Origin: JAENVT01 sp031412355
GTDB lineage: Bacteria; Actinomycetota; Acidimicrobiia; Acidimicrobiales; Ilumatobacteraceae
Reading direction: 5' to 3'
DNA: 11,763 nucleotides
Assembly: GCA_031412355.1 (NCBI GenBank)
Contig: JANOCR010000085.1
Location: 1 to 11,763, forward strand
Shown: positions 6,064 through 11,763 of the stretch, one piece after another
How positions within the stretch are numbered: position 1 is the stretch's first letter
Layout of the letters: the number at the start of each line of letters is the position of its first letter
Program-made: the position numbers and the translations under genes
Notes under the pieces: generated by a model
What the model was told of the DNA's origin: nothing
The model's database searches: none
The model's input: the letters and a program-made list of their open reading frames with translations, nothing else

Positions 6064-8421
6064 CTATCGGCGGTGCCAGCGCGTTGCGACCCGACTTCCG
6101 AGTTCCAGCAATGGATATGCGGCGACGATGAATCCGGCCGCCAGGCCGTAGGCCCAGCCCGAGGTCAGGGGGAGCTCGAAGATGTCGCGCGTCCACGGTG
6201 TCAGGAACGCCACGGCGAACATCGCGACCATCGTTATGACCAGCGCGGCGCGCAGGCGGTTCAGCGGTCGGGCGACCCGATACAGGTTCATCAACGCCAC
6301 CGAGCCGGCCACCAGGACGGCGACGGAACGGGCGTGGTCTGCATCGATCGAGGTGTCGAGCTGGGCGATCGCGAAGACGCTCATCGTGACCACGGCAATG
6401 ACGACGCCGGCGGGAACGGCCTTGCCCAGCACGCGTGGCAGGAAACCTTCTGTGACCCGCTCGTCGTTCGGCTCGAGGGCGAGGAAGAACGCCGGCAGAC
6501 CGATCGTGAACCAGCTGAGGATCGACAGGTGGATCGGTCGAAGGGGGTAGGCGAGGGCCACGACGCCGGTGATCACCGACAGCACGACCGAGTACGTGGT
6601 CTTGGCGAGGAACAAGCTGGCGACCCGCTCGATGTTGTTGATCACTCGACGCCCTTCGGCAACTACCGCCGGCATCGCCGCGAAGTTCGAGTCCATCAAC
6701 ACCAACTGGGCGACGCCGCGGGTGGCCTCGCTGCCCGACGCCATCGCGACGCCGCAGTCTGCGTCCTTCAACGCCAGCACATCGTTCACGCCGTCGCCCG
6801 TCATCGCCACGGTGTGACCTCGCGACTGCAGCGAGCCGACCATCGCCCGCTTCTGATGAGGTGTGACGCGGCCGAACACAGTGCTGCCTTCGATGGCGTC
6901 GGCGAACTCTGCGCTTCCCTCGGCCGGCAAGGTGGTGGCGTCGATGTTGGCTTCCCATCCTTCGAGGCCGGCTCGCCGTGCCACCGCTCCGACGGTGACG
7001 TTGTTGTCGCCACTGATCACCTTCACCGTCACGCCTTGGTCGGCGAAGTACTTCAATGTGGCTGGGGCGTCGCTGCGGACGATGTCTTCCAGCAGTACCA
7101 GCGCGACGGCGGTGACAGCTGGAAGGTTTGCGTCGGCGCCGTCGGTGAATGTGCCGTCGGTGGAGGCGAGCATCAGCACGCGCTGGCCCTCCTGAGCGTG
7201 CAACTCGACACTGTCGCGGAGTTCGCCGGCGTAGTCCGTCGTCATTACGTTCTCGGGCGCGCCGAGCACCCAGTTTCCCTTGTCGCCGAAACTCATGCCG
7301 CTCCACTTGCGGCCCGACGAGAACGGCACTCGGCCGGACACAGTCCACGAAGTCGCGTCGGTGTACGCCTTCTGCAGTGCGCGCGAAGTGGGGTTCGGAT
7401 CCGGATCCAGCTGTGCCAGCGCGGCGAGCGCAAGGTCGACCGAGCCGCGGTCTGCGCCGTCGAGCGGCTGCACCTCGGCCAGCGCAAGGCTCCCTTCGGT
7501 GATCGTGCCGGTCTTGTCGACGCACAACACATCGACACGCGCCAGCACTTCGATCGCTGGCAGTTCCTGCACGAGACAGCGCTTGCTGGCGAGGCGCACC
7601 ACGCCGACCGCGAAGGCCACGCTGGTGAGCAACACCAGACCCTCTGGCACCATGCCCACCAGGCCGGCGACGGTGCTGATGATCGACTGCCGCCAGCCTT
7701 CGTCGCGTCTCAGGAACTGGCTGCTGGCCAGCAACAGGCCGACGGGGATGATGAGGAAGCCCACCCACTTGACGATGCGGTTTACGTCGTTGCGTAGCGG
7801 CGAGTTGACGAGGGTGAAACGGCGGGCCTCTTCGGCGAGCTTCACCGCATAGTTCTCGGCGCCAACCTTGGTCACCACGACTCGTCCCGTGCCGGCAACC
7901 ACGGCGCTGCCACTCAGCACTTCGTCGCCGTCCGACTTCACGACCGGGTCGGCTTCGCCCGTCAGCAACGACTCGTCGATCTCCAGGTTCTCGTTGGTCA
8001 ACACCACGCCGTCGGCGACAACCTGCGCGCCGGTGCGCAACTCGACCACGTCGTCGAGCACCAGCTCGTGGGTCTGCAGTTCGACGACCGTTCCGTCGCG
8101 GACGACGTGGGCGCGCGGCGCGTTGACGACCCTCAGTTGGTCGAGCACCTTCTTGGCGCGCAGCTCCTGCACGACACCGATCACGCTGTTGGCGACGATG
8201 ACACCTGCGAACAACGCATCTTTCGGCGAACCTGCCGCGATCACCAGCGCCGCCAGAATTGCCACGATGAAGTTGATGGGCGCGAACACATTGCCGCGCA
8301 CGATCTGACCGACGGTTCGCGTGGGGGCGTTGGGAACCAGGTTGGTCAATCCCCGCCCGACTCGGTCGGCAACTTCGGCGCTGGTCAGGCCGGTTGCGGG
8401 ATCGGTACGCGGTTCGGTCAC
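6064..8421 (-). CDS. ctpE: P-type cation ATPase, CtpE-like (Ca2+)
   Basis: A 785-residue P-type ATPase. The A-domain motif TGEADP is at residues 154-159. The M4 ion-site motif VPEGL is at 258-262. Phosphorylation occurs at D302 in DKTGTITEG. LGAPE at 387-391 is in the nucleotide-binding position (K of KGAPE replaced by L), and TGDGVND is at 541-547. Two helices lie near residues 46-82, two flank VPEGL, and about six follow residue 605. The N-terminus (GLTSAEVADRVGRGLTN; RTVGQIVRGNVFAPIN) and the region up to 240 match what I recall of mycobacterial CtpE, a plasma-membrane Ca2+ transporter needed at low calcium. The symbol is by family, not proof of substrate. The GTG start has no Shine-Dalgarno but has TAGCGT 6 nt before it. 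A short CCGC-TGCA-GCGG hairpin (6049-6060) follows the stop. Confidence 0.9.
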   Translation of the reverse strand: MTEPRTDPATGLTSAEVADRVGRGLTNLVPNAPTRTVGQIVRGNVFAPINFIVAILAALVIAAGSPKDALFAGVIVANSVIGVVQELRAKKVLDQLRVVNAPRAHVVRDGTVVELQTHELVLDDVVELRTGAQVVADGVVLTNENLEIDESLLTGEADPVVKSDGDEVLSGSAVVAGTGRVVVTKVGAENYAVKLAEEARRFTLVNSPLRNDVNRIVKWVGFLIIPVGLLLASSQFLRRDEGWRQSIISTVAGLVGMVPEGLVLLTSVAFAVGVVRLASKRCLVQELPAIEVLARVDVLCVDKTGTITEGSLALAEVQPLDGADRGSVDLALAALAQLDPDPNPTSRALQKAYTDATSWTVSGRVPFSSGRKWSGMSFGDKGNWVLGAPENVMTTDYAGELRDSVELHAQEGQRVLMLASTDGTFTDGADANLPAVTAVALVLLEDIVRSDAPATLKYFADQGVTVKVISGDNNVTVGAVARRAGLEGWEANIDATTLPAEGSAEFADAIEGSTVFGRVTPHQKRAMVGSLQSRGHTVAMTGDGVNDVLALKDADCGVAMASGSEATRGVAQLVLMDSNFAAMPAVVAEGRRVINNIERVASLFLAKTTYSVVLSVITGVVALAYPLRPIHLSILSWFTIGLPAFFLALEPNDERVTEGFLPRVLGKAVPAGVVIAVVTMSVFAIAQLDTSIDADHARSVAVLVAGSVALMNLYRVARPLNRLRAALVITMVAMFAVAFLTPWTRDIFELPLTSGWAYGLAAGFIVAAYPLLELGSRVATRWHRR

Positions 8422-8427
8422 GCAGCG

Positions 8428-8433
8428 ACGCTA
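8428..8433 (-). promoter_or_regulatory. -10 element of a leaderless promoter for the ATPase
   Basis: TAGCGT on the minus strand, ending 6 nt before the GTG at 8421. No Shine-Dalgarno precedes the start. It shares the 54-bp divergent region with the M15 peptidase promoter. An AGCGAC...GTCGCT inverted repeat (8424-8429, 8454-8459) overlaps it. Confidence 0.5.
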
Positions 8434-8463
8434 TCCGCGGCGCTTTCGAAGCTGTCGCTCCTG

Positions 8464-8469
8464 TAATTT
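8464..8469 (+). promoter_or_regulatory. -10 element of a leaderless promoter for the M15 peptidase
   Basis: TAATTT ends 6 nt before the GTG at 8476, and the intervening gttgcg has no ribosome site. No good -35 is visible; the upstream region overlaps that of the divergent ATPase promoter. Confidence 0.6.
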
Positions 8470-8475
8470 GTTGCG

Positions 8476-9462
8476 GTGGCTGAGATGCCGATCCGATCCA
8501 CGAAGCCACCCAGTGTCATTGCCAAGCAACCCAACGGCGCGGTTGACGAGGCACTGCTCGATGTGGTCGACCGGCCGGAGAAGTTGTTCAGGATGGCCGC
8601 GCTTCCGGCGCGTGGGATGCGGGCGATGCACGCAGCCATCAAGCGCGATCTTGGTGTCATCCTCACTACCACCGGTCGCGGCCGCACGCTCGCCCAACAG
8701 TGGACGATCTTCGGCGGTTCACAGGCGCGTTACCGGCCGTGTTCGCCCGACGAGTTCACCGCAAATCATGCGCAGAAGAAGGGGCTGACCAAGGTGTTCC
8801 CCGCGTCAGATCGTGTTGCCGTCGCCGGTCTGCTGAGTGTCGTGATCCCGGAGTCTGATCACTGGACGAAGATCCGATTCGAGAACGGTCACTTCCCGGC
8901 AACTGCTGCCGTGCCCGGCACGTCGCCGCACGGATTGTGGTGCGCCGATGACCTGGCGCTGCCCGATGGATCCGACATGGGCAGTGCCCCCGACAACCTC
9001 AGCGACGAGGTGGTGCAATGGTTGTTCACGCACGAGCTCGACTTCGGGTTCGCACACGGGACGAAGAGCGAGAAGTGGCACGTTCAATGGTTCGTGGGAG
9101 ACACTGTCCCACCTGCTCTACTTGAGTTCGAGGCATCCCACCCTCTAACAAGAAGCGAGCCAGTCCCACCGGCAAGAAGCGAGTCAGTCCCGCCGGTACA
9201 CGAGGAGGTCGACGTGGTCAAGGCAATCAAGGCGGCGGACTCCGAGGCGATATTCACCGCGTCCGGCATCGTTGCCTCCTGGGTGAACGATCCGATCGAC
9301 TACGAGAACGCTGTTCGCGCCGGTCTCGCCCCTCCGATCGAGAACGTGGAGGTGGTCGACCGTGCCGTGTTCGGTGCGCTTCGACTGGTCGGCCAGATCC
9401 CGCCAGGCTTCACGGAAGCCGATTTTCAAGAAGTCATCGACGAACGGCCCACGAACCAGTAG
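8476..9462 (+). CDS. M15-type (VanY-like) metallopeptidase with C-terminal accessory domain
   Basis: A 328-residue protein. Residues about 40-206 look like an M15 D-Ala-D-Ala-type carboxypeptidase or L-Ala-D-Glu endopeptidase: LPARGMRAMHAAIKRDLGVI, TTTGRGRTLAQQWTIFG, RYRPCSPDEF, then SPHGLWCADD (150-159), which fits SxHxxGxAxD with Zn ligands H152 and D159. SEKWHVQW (198-205) follows, with catalytic E199 and third ligand H202. The Gly of the first motif is replaced by Trp155. Residues 224-240 form a short Pro-rich linker made of two near-identical 8-residue units (TRSEPVPP, ARSESVPP). Residues 243-324 form a further small domain of unknown role. No signal peptide is visible, so the enzyme acts on cytoplasmic or recycled muropeptides, or is released in an unusual way, like a phage lysin (inference). 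It is divergent from the CtpE-like gene. Confidence 0.8.
   Translation: MAEMPIRSTKPPSVIAKQPNGAVDEALLDVVDRPEKLFRMAALPARGMRAMHAAIKRDLGVILTTTGRGRTLAQQWTIFGGSQARYRPCSPDEFTANHAQKKGLTKVFPASDRVAVAGLLSVVIPESDHWTKIRFENGHFPATAAVPGTSPHGLWCADDLALPDGSDMGSAPDNLSDEVVQWLFTHELDFGFAHGTKSEKWHVQWFVGDTVPPALLEFEASHPLTRSEPVPPARSESVPPVHEEVDVVKAIKAADSEAIFTASGIVASWVNDPIDYENAVRAGLAPPIENVEVVDRAVFGALRLVGQIPPGFTEADFQEVIDERPTNQ
9149..9196 (+). repeat. Two-copy 24-bp tandem repeat inside the M15 gene
   Basis: Units 9149-9172 and 9173-9196 differ at only two positions (c/t and a/g). They encode eight residues each in the Pro-rich linker between the peptidase and the C-terminal domain. Near-identity at DNA level suggests a recent in-frame duplication, so copy number may vary among strains. 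Confidence 0.9.
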
Positions 9463-9473
9463 ACAAAAGAAGT

Positions 9474-9518
9474 CGGTGCCCCCGAGAGCCCGGGACGGGT
9501 GAGCGCTCGGAGGCACCG
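9474..9518. terminator. Hairpin after the M15 gene, terminator-like in both directions
   Basis: CGGTGCC (9474-9480) pairs with GGCACCG (9512-9518). After one C/A mismatch, CCGAG (9482-9486) pairs with CTCGG (9506-9510), making about 12 bp around a 19-nt loop. It begins 12 nt after the M15 stop. On the plus strand no T-run follows, as is common for actinobacterial terminators. On the minus strand the right side reads ACTTCTTTTGTCT, a better U-rich tail, so it may also stop minus-strand transcription from the 9519-10195 gap. Confidence 0.7.
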
Positions 9519-9794
9519 CAACCACCGATTCCTGCTGCCGGGCCGGATGCCAATTGGGGGTCATCGACGGGCGCAAGTGGTGGAGGACTTTGATTGACGG
9601 GTGGCGCGAGGCGAACGGCAGTTGCCGCTGTCGGTGGCTGAAAGGTCCAGGCCATCGCTTCGTCGCCCATAAGTCACCCGTGTTCGTTCTTGCTGAACCG
9701 CAGGGTCTGGGCGGCAGTGCTGCACTCGACTAGATCACGCACAGTATCACCTCGCGTGCGGCTTGCGCGAAATTCCTTGTCGGGAGACGGCGAT
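9519..9794. other. Non-coding stretch, no supported gene
   Basis: Open frames exist here on both strands, but they are Pro/Arg/Ala-rich, lack ribosome sites or -10/start signatures, and match no family I recognise. I see no tRNA fold, transposase piece or convincing promoter. A short CGGCA-GT-TGCCG dyad lies at about 9620-9632. The stretch may be the eroded upstream part of the relic gene that follows, or the transcribed region of a minus-strand RNA ending at the 9474-9518 hairpin. Confidence 0.5.
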
Positions 9795-9881
9795 CGTTGG
9801 CGGACCGTTGCGAACCCGCGTACGTCGCAGGACCTTGCGCCCTTGTCTTTGGCCGCGTTGCGACGTCGAATGGTGCCAACG
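9795..9881. repeat. Nested imperfect palindrome (REP-like or structured RNA)
   Basis: CGTTGGC (9795-9801) pairs with GCCAACG (9875-9881), and ACGTCGCA (9822-9829) pairs with TGCGACGT (9859-9866). Between these stems the segment ACCGTTGCG on the left can pair partly with CGAATGGT on the right. The result is a roughly 87-nt foldback with a 29-nt apical part. Its right edge lies within two bases of the first recognisable residue of the oxidoreductase relic. Confidence 0.45.
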
Positions 9882-9882
9882 C

Positions 9883-10080
9883 ACAAGTGGCAACCAGTTC
9901 AAGAACGCGCCGATGGTCGGTCTGCTGATGACGTCGCTGATCGAGGCGTGCGAGGAAGGCCACGACCACGACAGCGAACCCGTCGTGGTCACCGGTCCCA
10001 CCACCGGCCTGTCCATCGATCTCGGCCAGTTCTCGCGGCGGCGCACCGTGCACACCACGACCAACAGTGTGCTCGGCTGA
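9883..10080 (+). pseudogene. Relic: C-terminus of a DAO-type FAD-dependent oxidoreductase
   Basis: The frame ending in TGA at 10078-10080 encodes about 65 residues beginning TSGNQFKNAPMVGLLMTSLI and ending with IDLGQFSRRR and a short tail. The pattern 'G-FK-AP-VG--MA-L' followed by 'DL--FS--R' is the usual C-terminal end of sarcosine/glycine-oxidase-like (DAO superfamily) flavoproteins. There the FK-AP helix contacts FAD. Nothing upstream in this frame resembles the preceding strand or the N-terminal GxGxxG FAD fold, and no start or ribosome site fits, so this is a truncated fragment. It sits near a related flavoprotein gene (10196 onward, opposite strand). It could be coincidental similarity, but the reading is reasonably specific. 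Confidence 0.5.
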
Positions 10081-10118
10081 GTCCGGGTAGCGCCGAGCGC
10101 CAGGTCGGTGTCACTGCC

Positions 10119-10167
10119 GAACTTTGTCGCTCTCGAGTCGTCCAGCGACTTGCCAGCGACAAAGTTC
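10119..10167. repeat. Perfect 13-bp inverted repeat with nested hairpin
   Basis: GAACTTTGTCGCT (10119-10131) is exactly complementary to AGCGACAAAGTTC (10155-10167) across a 23-nt loop. Inside the loop AGTCG (10136-10140) pairs with CGACT (10146-10150). It lies between the relic and the stop of the minus-strand FAD-GcvT gene, 28 nt downstream of that stop. It has no T-run on either side, so it is either a bidirectional actinobacterial terminator or a dispersed palindromic element. Confidence 0.85.
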
Positions 10168-10195
10168 ACCTGGCTGTACAGCGCCCGAGACAAGC

Positions 10196-11763
10196 TCAGC
10201 GCATGCGGGTTCGACGAGACATCCCACGGGGTGCTTCGTTGTCGGGATCGTAGAGCGGTTCGACACGGACTGTCGCGTCGACGCGTTCGCCGAGGATCTC
10301 GATCTGGAGTGTCGTTCCGGGAGCGCAGTGGGTGGGTCCTATGTAACCCAGCGCGATGCTGCAATCGAGCGTGAAGCTCCATCCGCCGGAGGTCACGATC
10401 CCTACTCGCTCGCCATCGTGGTAGATCGACGAGTTGGCCGGAGCGTCGGCATCGCCAGGTCGGTCGAGCGTGAGCGGCACGAAGCGGTAGCGAGGTCCCC
10501 GTGCCTGCTCGGCGAGGAGCGCGTCTCGGCCGACGAAATGGTCCTTGCCGAAGTCAATGAAACGATCCAGCGAGGCGTCGAGTGGCGAGAAGCCGATCTC
10601 GAGGTCGGCTTTCCACGAGCGATAACACTTGTCGAGGCGCATGCTGTCGACGGCGTAGATGCCGATGTCGCGAAGCCCGTACGGTCGTCCTGCCGACGTC
10701 AGCAAACGGTAGAGCTCGACGAGTTGAGAGCTGGCTGCGTGCAACTCCCAGCCGAGCTCGCCCACGTAGCTGACGCGGAGTGCGCGCACCACGCCGGCGG
10801 GGGTCTCGATGTCGCGGCACGACAGCCAGGGGAACGACTCGTTGTCGAGTTGTGTGGTGGTGACCTCGGCGAGCACGTCGCGCGATCGTGGTCCGACGAT
10901 GACGAGTGTGCCGAGCTCGTGCGTTCGGTTGGTTATGGTGACCGACCCGTCTGCCGGCAGGGCGGTTTCCAGCACATCGAGGTCGTGCCACTCGGCAGTT
11001 GCGGCGCCCACCAGATAGAACTGGTCATCGCCGAGACGCGTCGCGGTGAACTCGCTGAGCACGGTGCCACTCTGGGTCAGCGCGTACACGAGGCCGAGGC
11101 GACCCGGCCGCGGCAGCTTCGAGCACACCAGCCCGTCGAGATACCTCGTCGCACCCGGCCCCTGGATCTCGAACTTGGTGAAGCCGGGAAGGTCGAGCAA
11201 GGCGACCCGGTTGCGGGCAGCGTCGACCTCGTCGGCCACCACCGGCCGCCAGCCGTTGGTCCGGAACTGCGTCAGGGTGTGCTCGGCGATGACAGTGTCG
11301 GTGTCGACGTAGATGGGTCGCTCCCAACCACCGCGCGCGCCGAACGCAGCGCCTTTGGCCGACAGGGTCTCGTGGTGTGGCGACGTGTACGCGGGCCGGC
11401 CCGCCGGACGCTCTTCGAACGGGAAACCGATGGCGTACTCGTTCTGGTAGACCTCGACCGCCTTGGCGACGGTGTAGTCGAACGTGGCGTACTCCTTGAA
11501 GCGACGCCTGTCGACAGACCAGATGTCGAACGGTGGTTGGCCGTCGATGATCCAATCCGCAATGGCCATACCTGCTCCACCACCTTGAGCGATGCCGAAG
11601 CTGAAGGTGTTGCAGTGGAAGAAGTTCCGCAGGCCACGCTCGGGCCCGAGGTAGGGATAGCCGTCCGGCGAATAGGGAATGGGGCCGTTGATGACCCGGG
11701 CGATCCCGGCGTCGGCGAGTACGGGCACGCGTTCTCCCGCATCGAGGATCTGCTTCTCGAGCC
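10196..11763 (-). CDS. Dimethylglycine/sarcosine dehydrogenase-like FAD-GcvT protein, 5' end missing
   Basis: The frame stays open to the right edge, so about 522 C-terminal residues are visible of a protein normally about 800 long. The end of the N-terminal FAD domain is seen in GPIPYSPDGYPYLGP and NTFSFGIAQGGGAGMAIADW. The FAO_M middle domain follows (YAIGFPFEERPAGRPAYTSP ... GARGGWERPIYVD). A GcvT folate-binding domain comes next (RVALLDLPGFTKFEIQGPGA; RVSYVGELGWELHA), and a GcvT C-terminal barrel (FIDFGKDHFVGRDALL; GERVGIVTSGGWSFTLDCSIALGYI) completes it. Relatives oxidatively demethylate dimethylglycine or sarcosine and pass the one-carbon unit to tetrahydrofolate. Exact substrate is undetermined. 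The relic FAD-oxidoreductase fragment next door suggests a former larger methylamine cluster (inference). Confidence 0.9.
   Translation of the reverse strand, partial: LEKQILDAGERVPVLADAGIARVINGPIPYSPDGYPYLGPERGLRNFFHCNTFSFGIAQGGGAGMAIADWIIDGQPPFDIWSVDRRRFKEYATFDYTVAKAVEVYQNEYAIGFPFEERPAGRPAYTSPHHETLSAKGAAFGARGGWERPIYVDTDTVIAEHTLTQFRTNGWRPVVADEVDAARNRVALLDLPGFTKFEIQGPGATRYLDGLVCSKLPRPGRLGLVYALTQSGTVLSEFTATRLGDDQFYLVGAATAEWHDLDVLETALPADGSVTITNRTHELGTLVIVGPRSRDVLAEVTTTQLDNESFPWLSCRDIETPAGVVRALRVSYVGELGWELHAASSQLVELYRLLTSAGRPYGLRDIGIYAVDSMRLDKCYRSWKADLEIGFSPLDASLDRFIDFGKDHFVGRDALLAEQARGPRYRFVPLTLDRPGDADAPANSSIYHDGERVGIVTSGGWSFTLDCSIALGYIGPTHCAPGTTLQIEILGERVDATVRVEPLYDPDNEAPRGMSRRTRMR

Noticed and set aside
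5578..8509. Very long open frames antisense to, or in another frame of, the ATPase and its neighbours (739 and 866 codons)
   Set aside because: They are rich in Arg, His, Gln and Gly, match no family, and lie over a clear P-type ATPase with all motifs. They are a by-product of high GC.
9434..9670. Minus-strand Pro-rich open frame of 78 codons running into the 9474 hairpin
   Set aside because: Low-complexity composition, no ribosome site, and it includes the terminator stem as coding sequence. It is probably not a gene, though a transcript there is possible.
9795..9881. Integron attC site
   Set aside because: The stem ends do not fit the RYYYAAC/GTTRRRY core pair, and no integrase or cassette array is present.
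9690..10253. Plus-strand open frame of 187 codons across the gene-free region
   Set aside because: Arg-rich composition, no ribosome site or -10 at the right distance, and it crosses both palindromes. The FAD-relic frame is more family-like in the same place.

Overview
The window is GC-rich, densely packed bacterial DNA. It carries a Ca2+-type P-ATPase of the mycobacterial CtpE family, an Rv1155-like PPOX/F420-type flavoprotein, a DUF3052 protein, many GTG starts and several apparently leaderless genes. Together these point to an actinobacterium. An Acidimicrobiia/Ilumatobacter-like lineage is my best guess, from the style of the proteins rather than from any marker gene. No rRNA, tRNA, CRISPR array, transposase or integrase was seen.

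Layout. Bases 1-1971 (+) hold a tight run of four genes: the 3' end of an FtsX/MacB-type ABC permease, a small PPOX-class flavoprotein, a DUF3052 protein and a YjdF/DUF2238-like membrane protein. The first three overlap at their stop/start codons. A 1-Cys peroxiredoxin (minus) meets this run tail to tail with a one-base gap. Divergent from the peroxiredoxin is an unusual ArsR-family repressor fused to a helical, TPR-like domain. Its promoter contains a perfect 8+8 bp palindrome between the -35 and -10. Then come a secreted M23 (LytM) peptidase and a short PPOX-like protein. The latter overlaps head-on by 33 bp with a minus-strand pair: an SDR oxidoreductase and, upstream of it, an unknown protein that looks like a degenerate RadC/JAB domain. 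Next is the CtpE-like ATPase (minus), divergent across 54 bp from a cytoplasmic-looking M15 metallopeptidase with a tandem-repeat linker.

Bases 9463-10195 hold no intact gene. They contain a strong hairpin, a nested imperfect palindrome, the C-terminal relic of a DAO-type FAD oxidoreductase, and a perfect 13-bp inverted repeat with a nested second hairpin. The right end carries most of a dimethylglycine/sarcosine-dehydrogenase-like FAD-GcvT protein (minus) that runs off the window.

How the parts work together. There is no obvious single pathway. The themes are envelope remodelling (M23, M15), peroxide defence with a possible adjacent sensor-repressor, cation transport, and methylamine/one-carbon catabolism at the right edge. 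The most coherent signal is regulatory: five genes have a TAnnnT -10 hexamer ending exactly 6 nt before a GTG or ATG start and no Shine-Dalgarno sequence, which is the signature of leaderless transcripts. The least explained DNA is the 9463-10195 gap.
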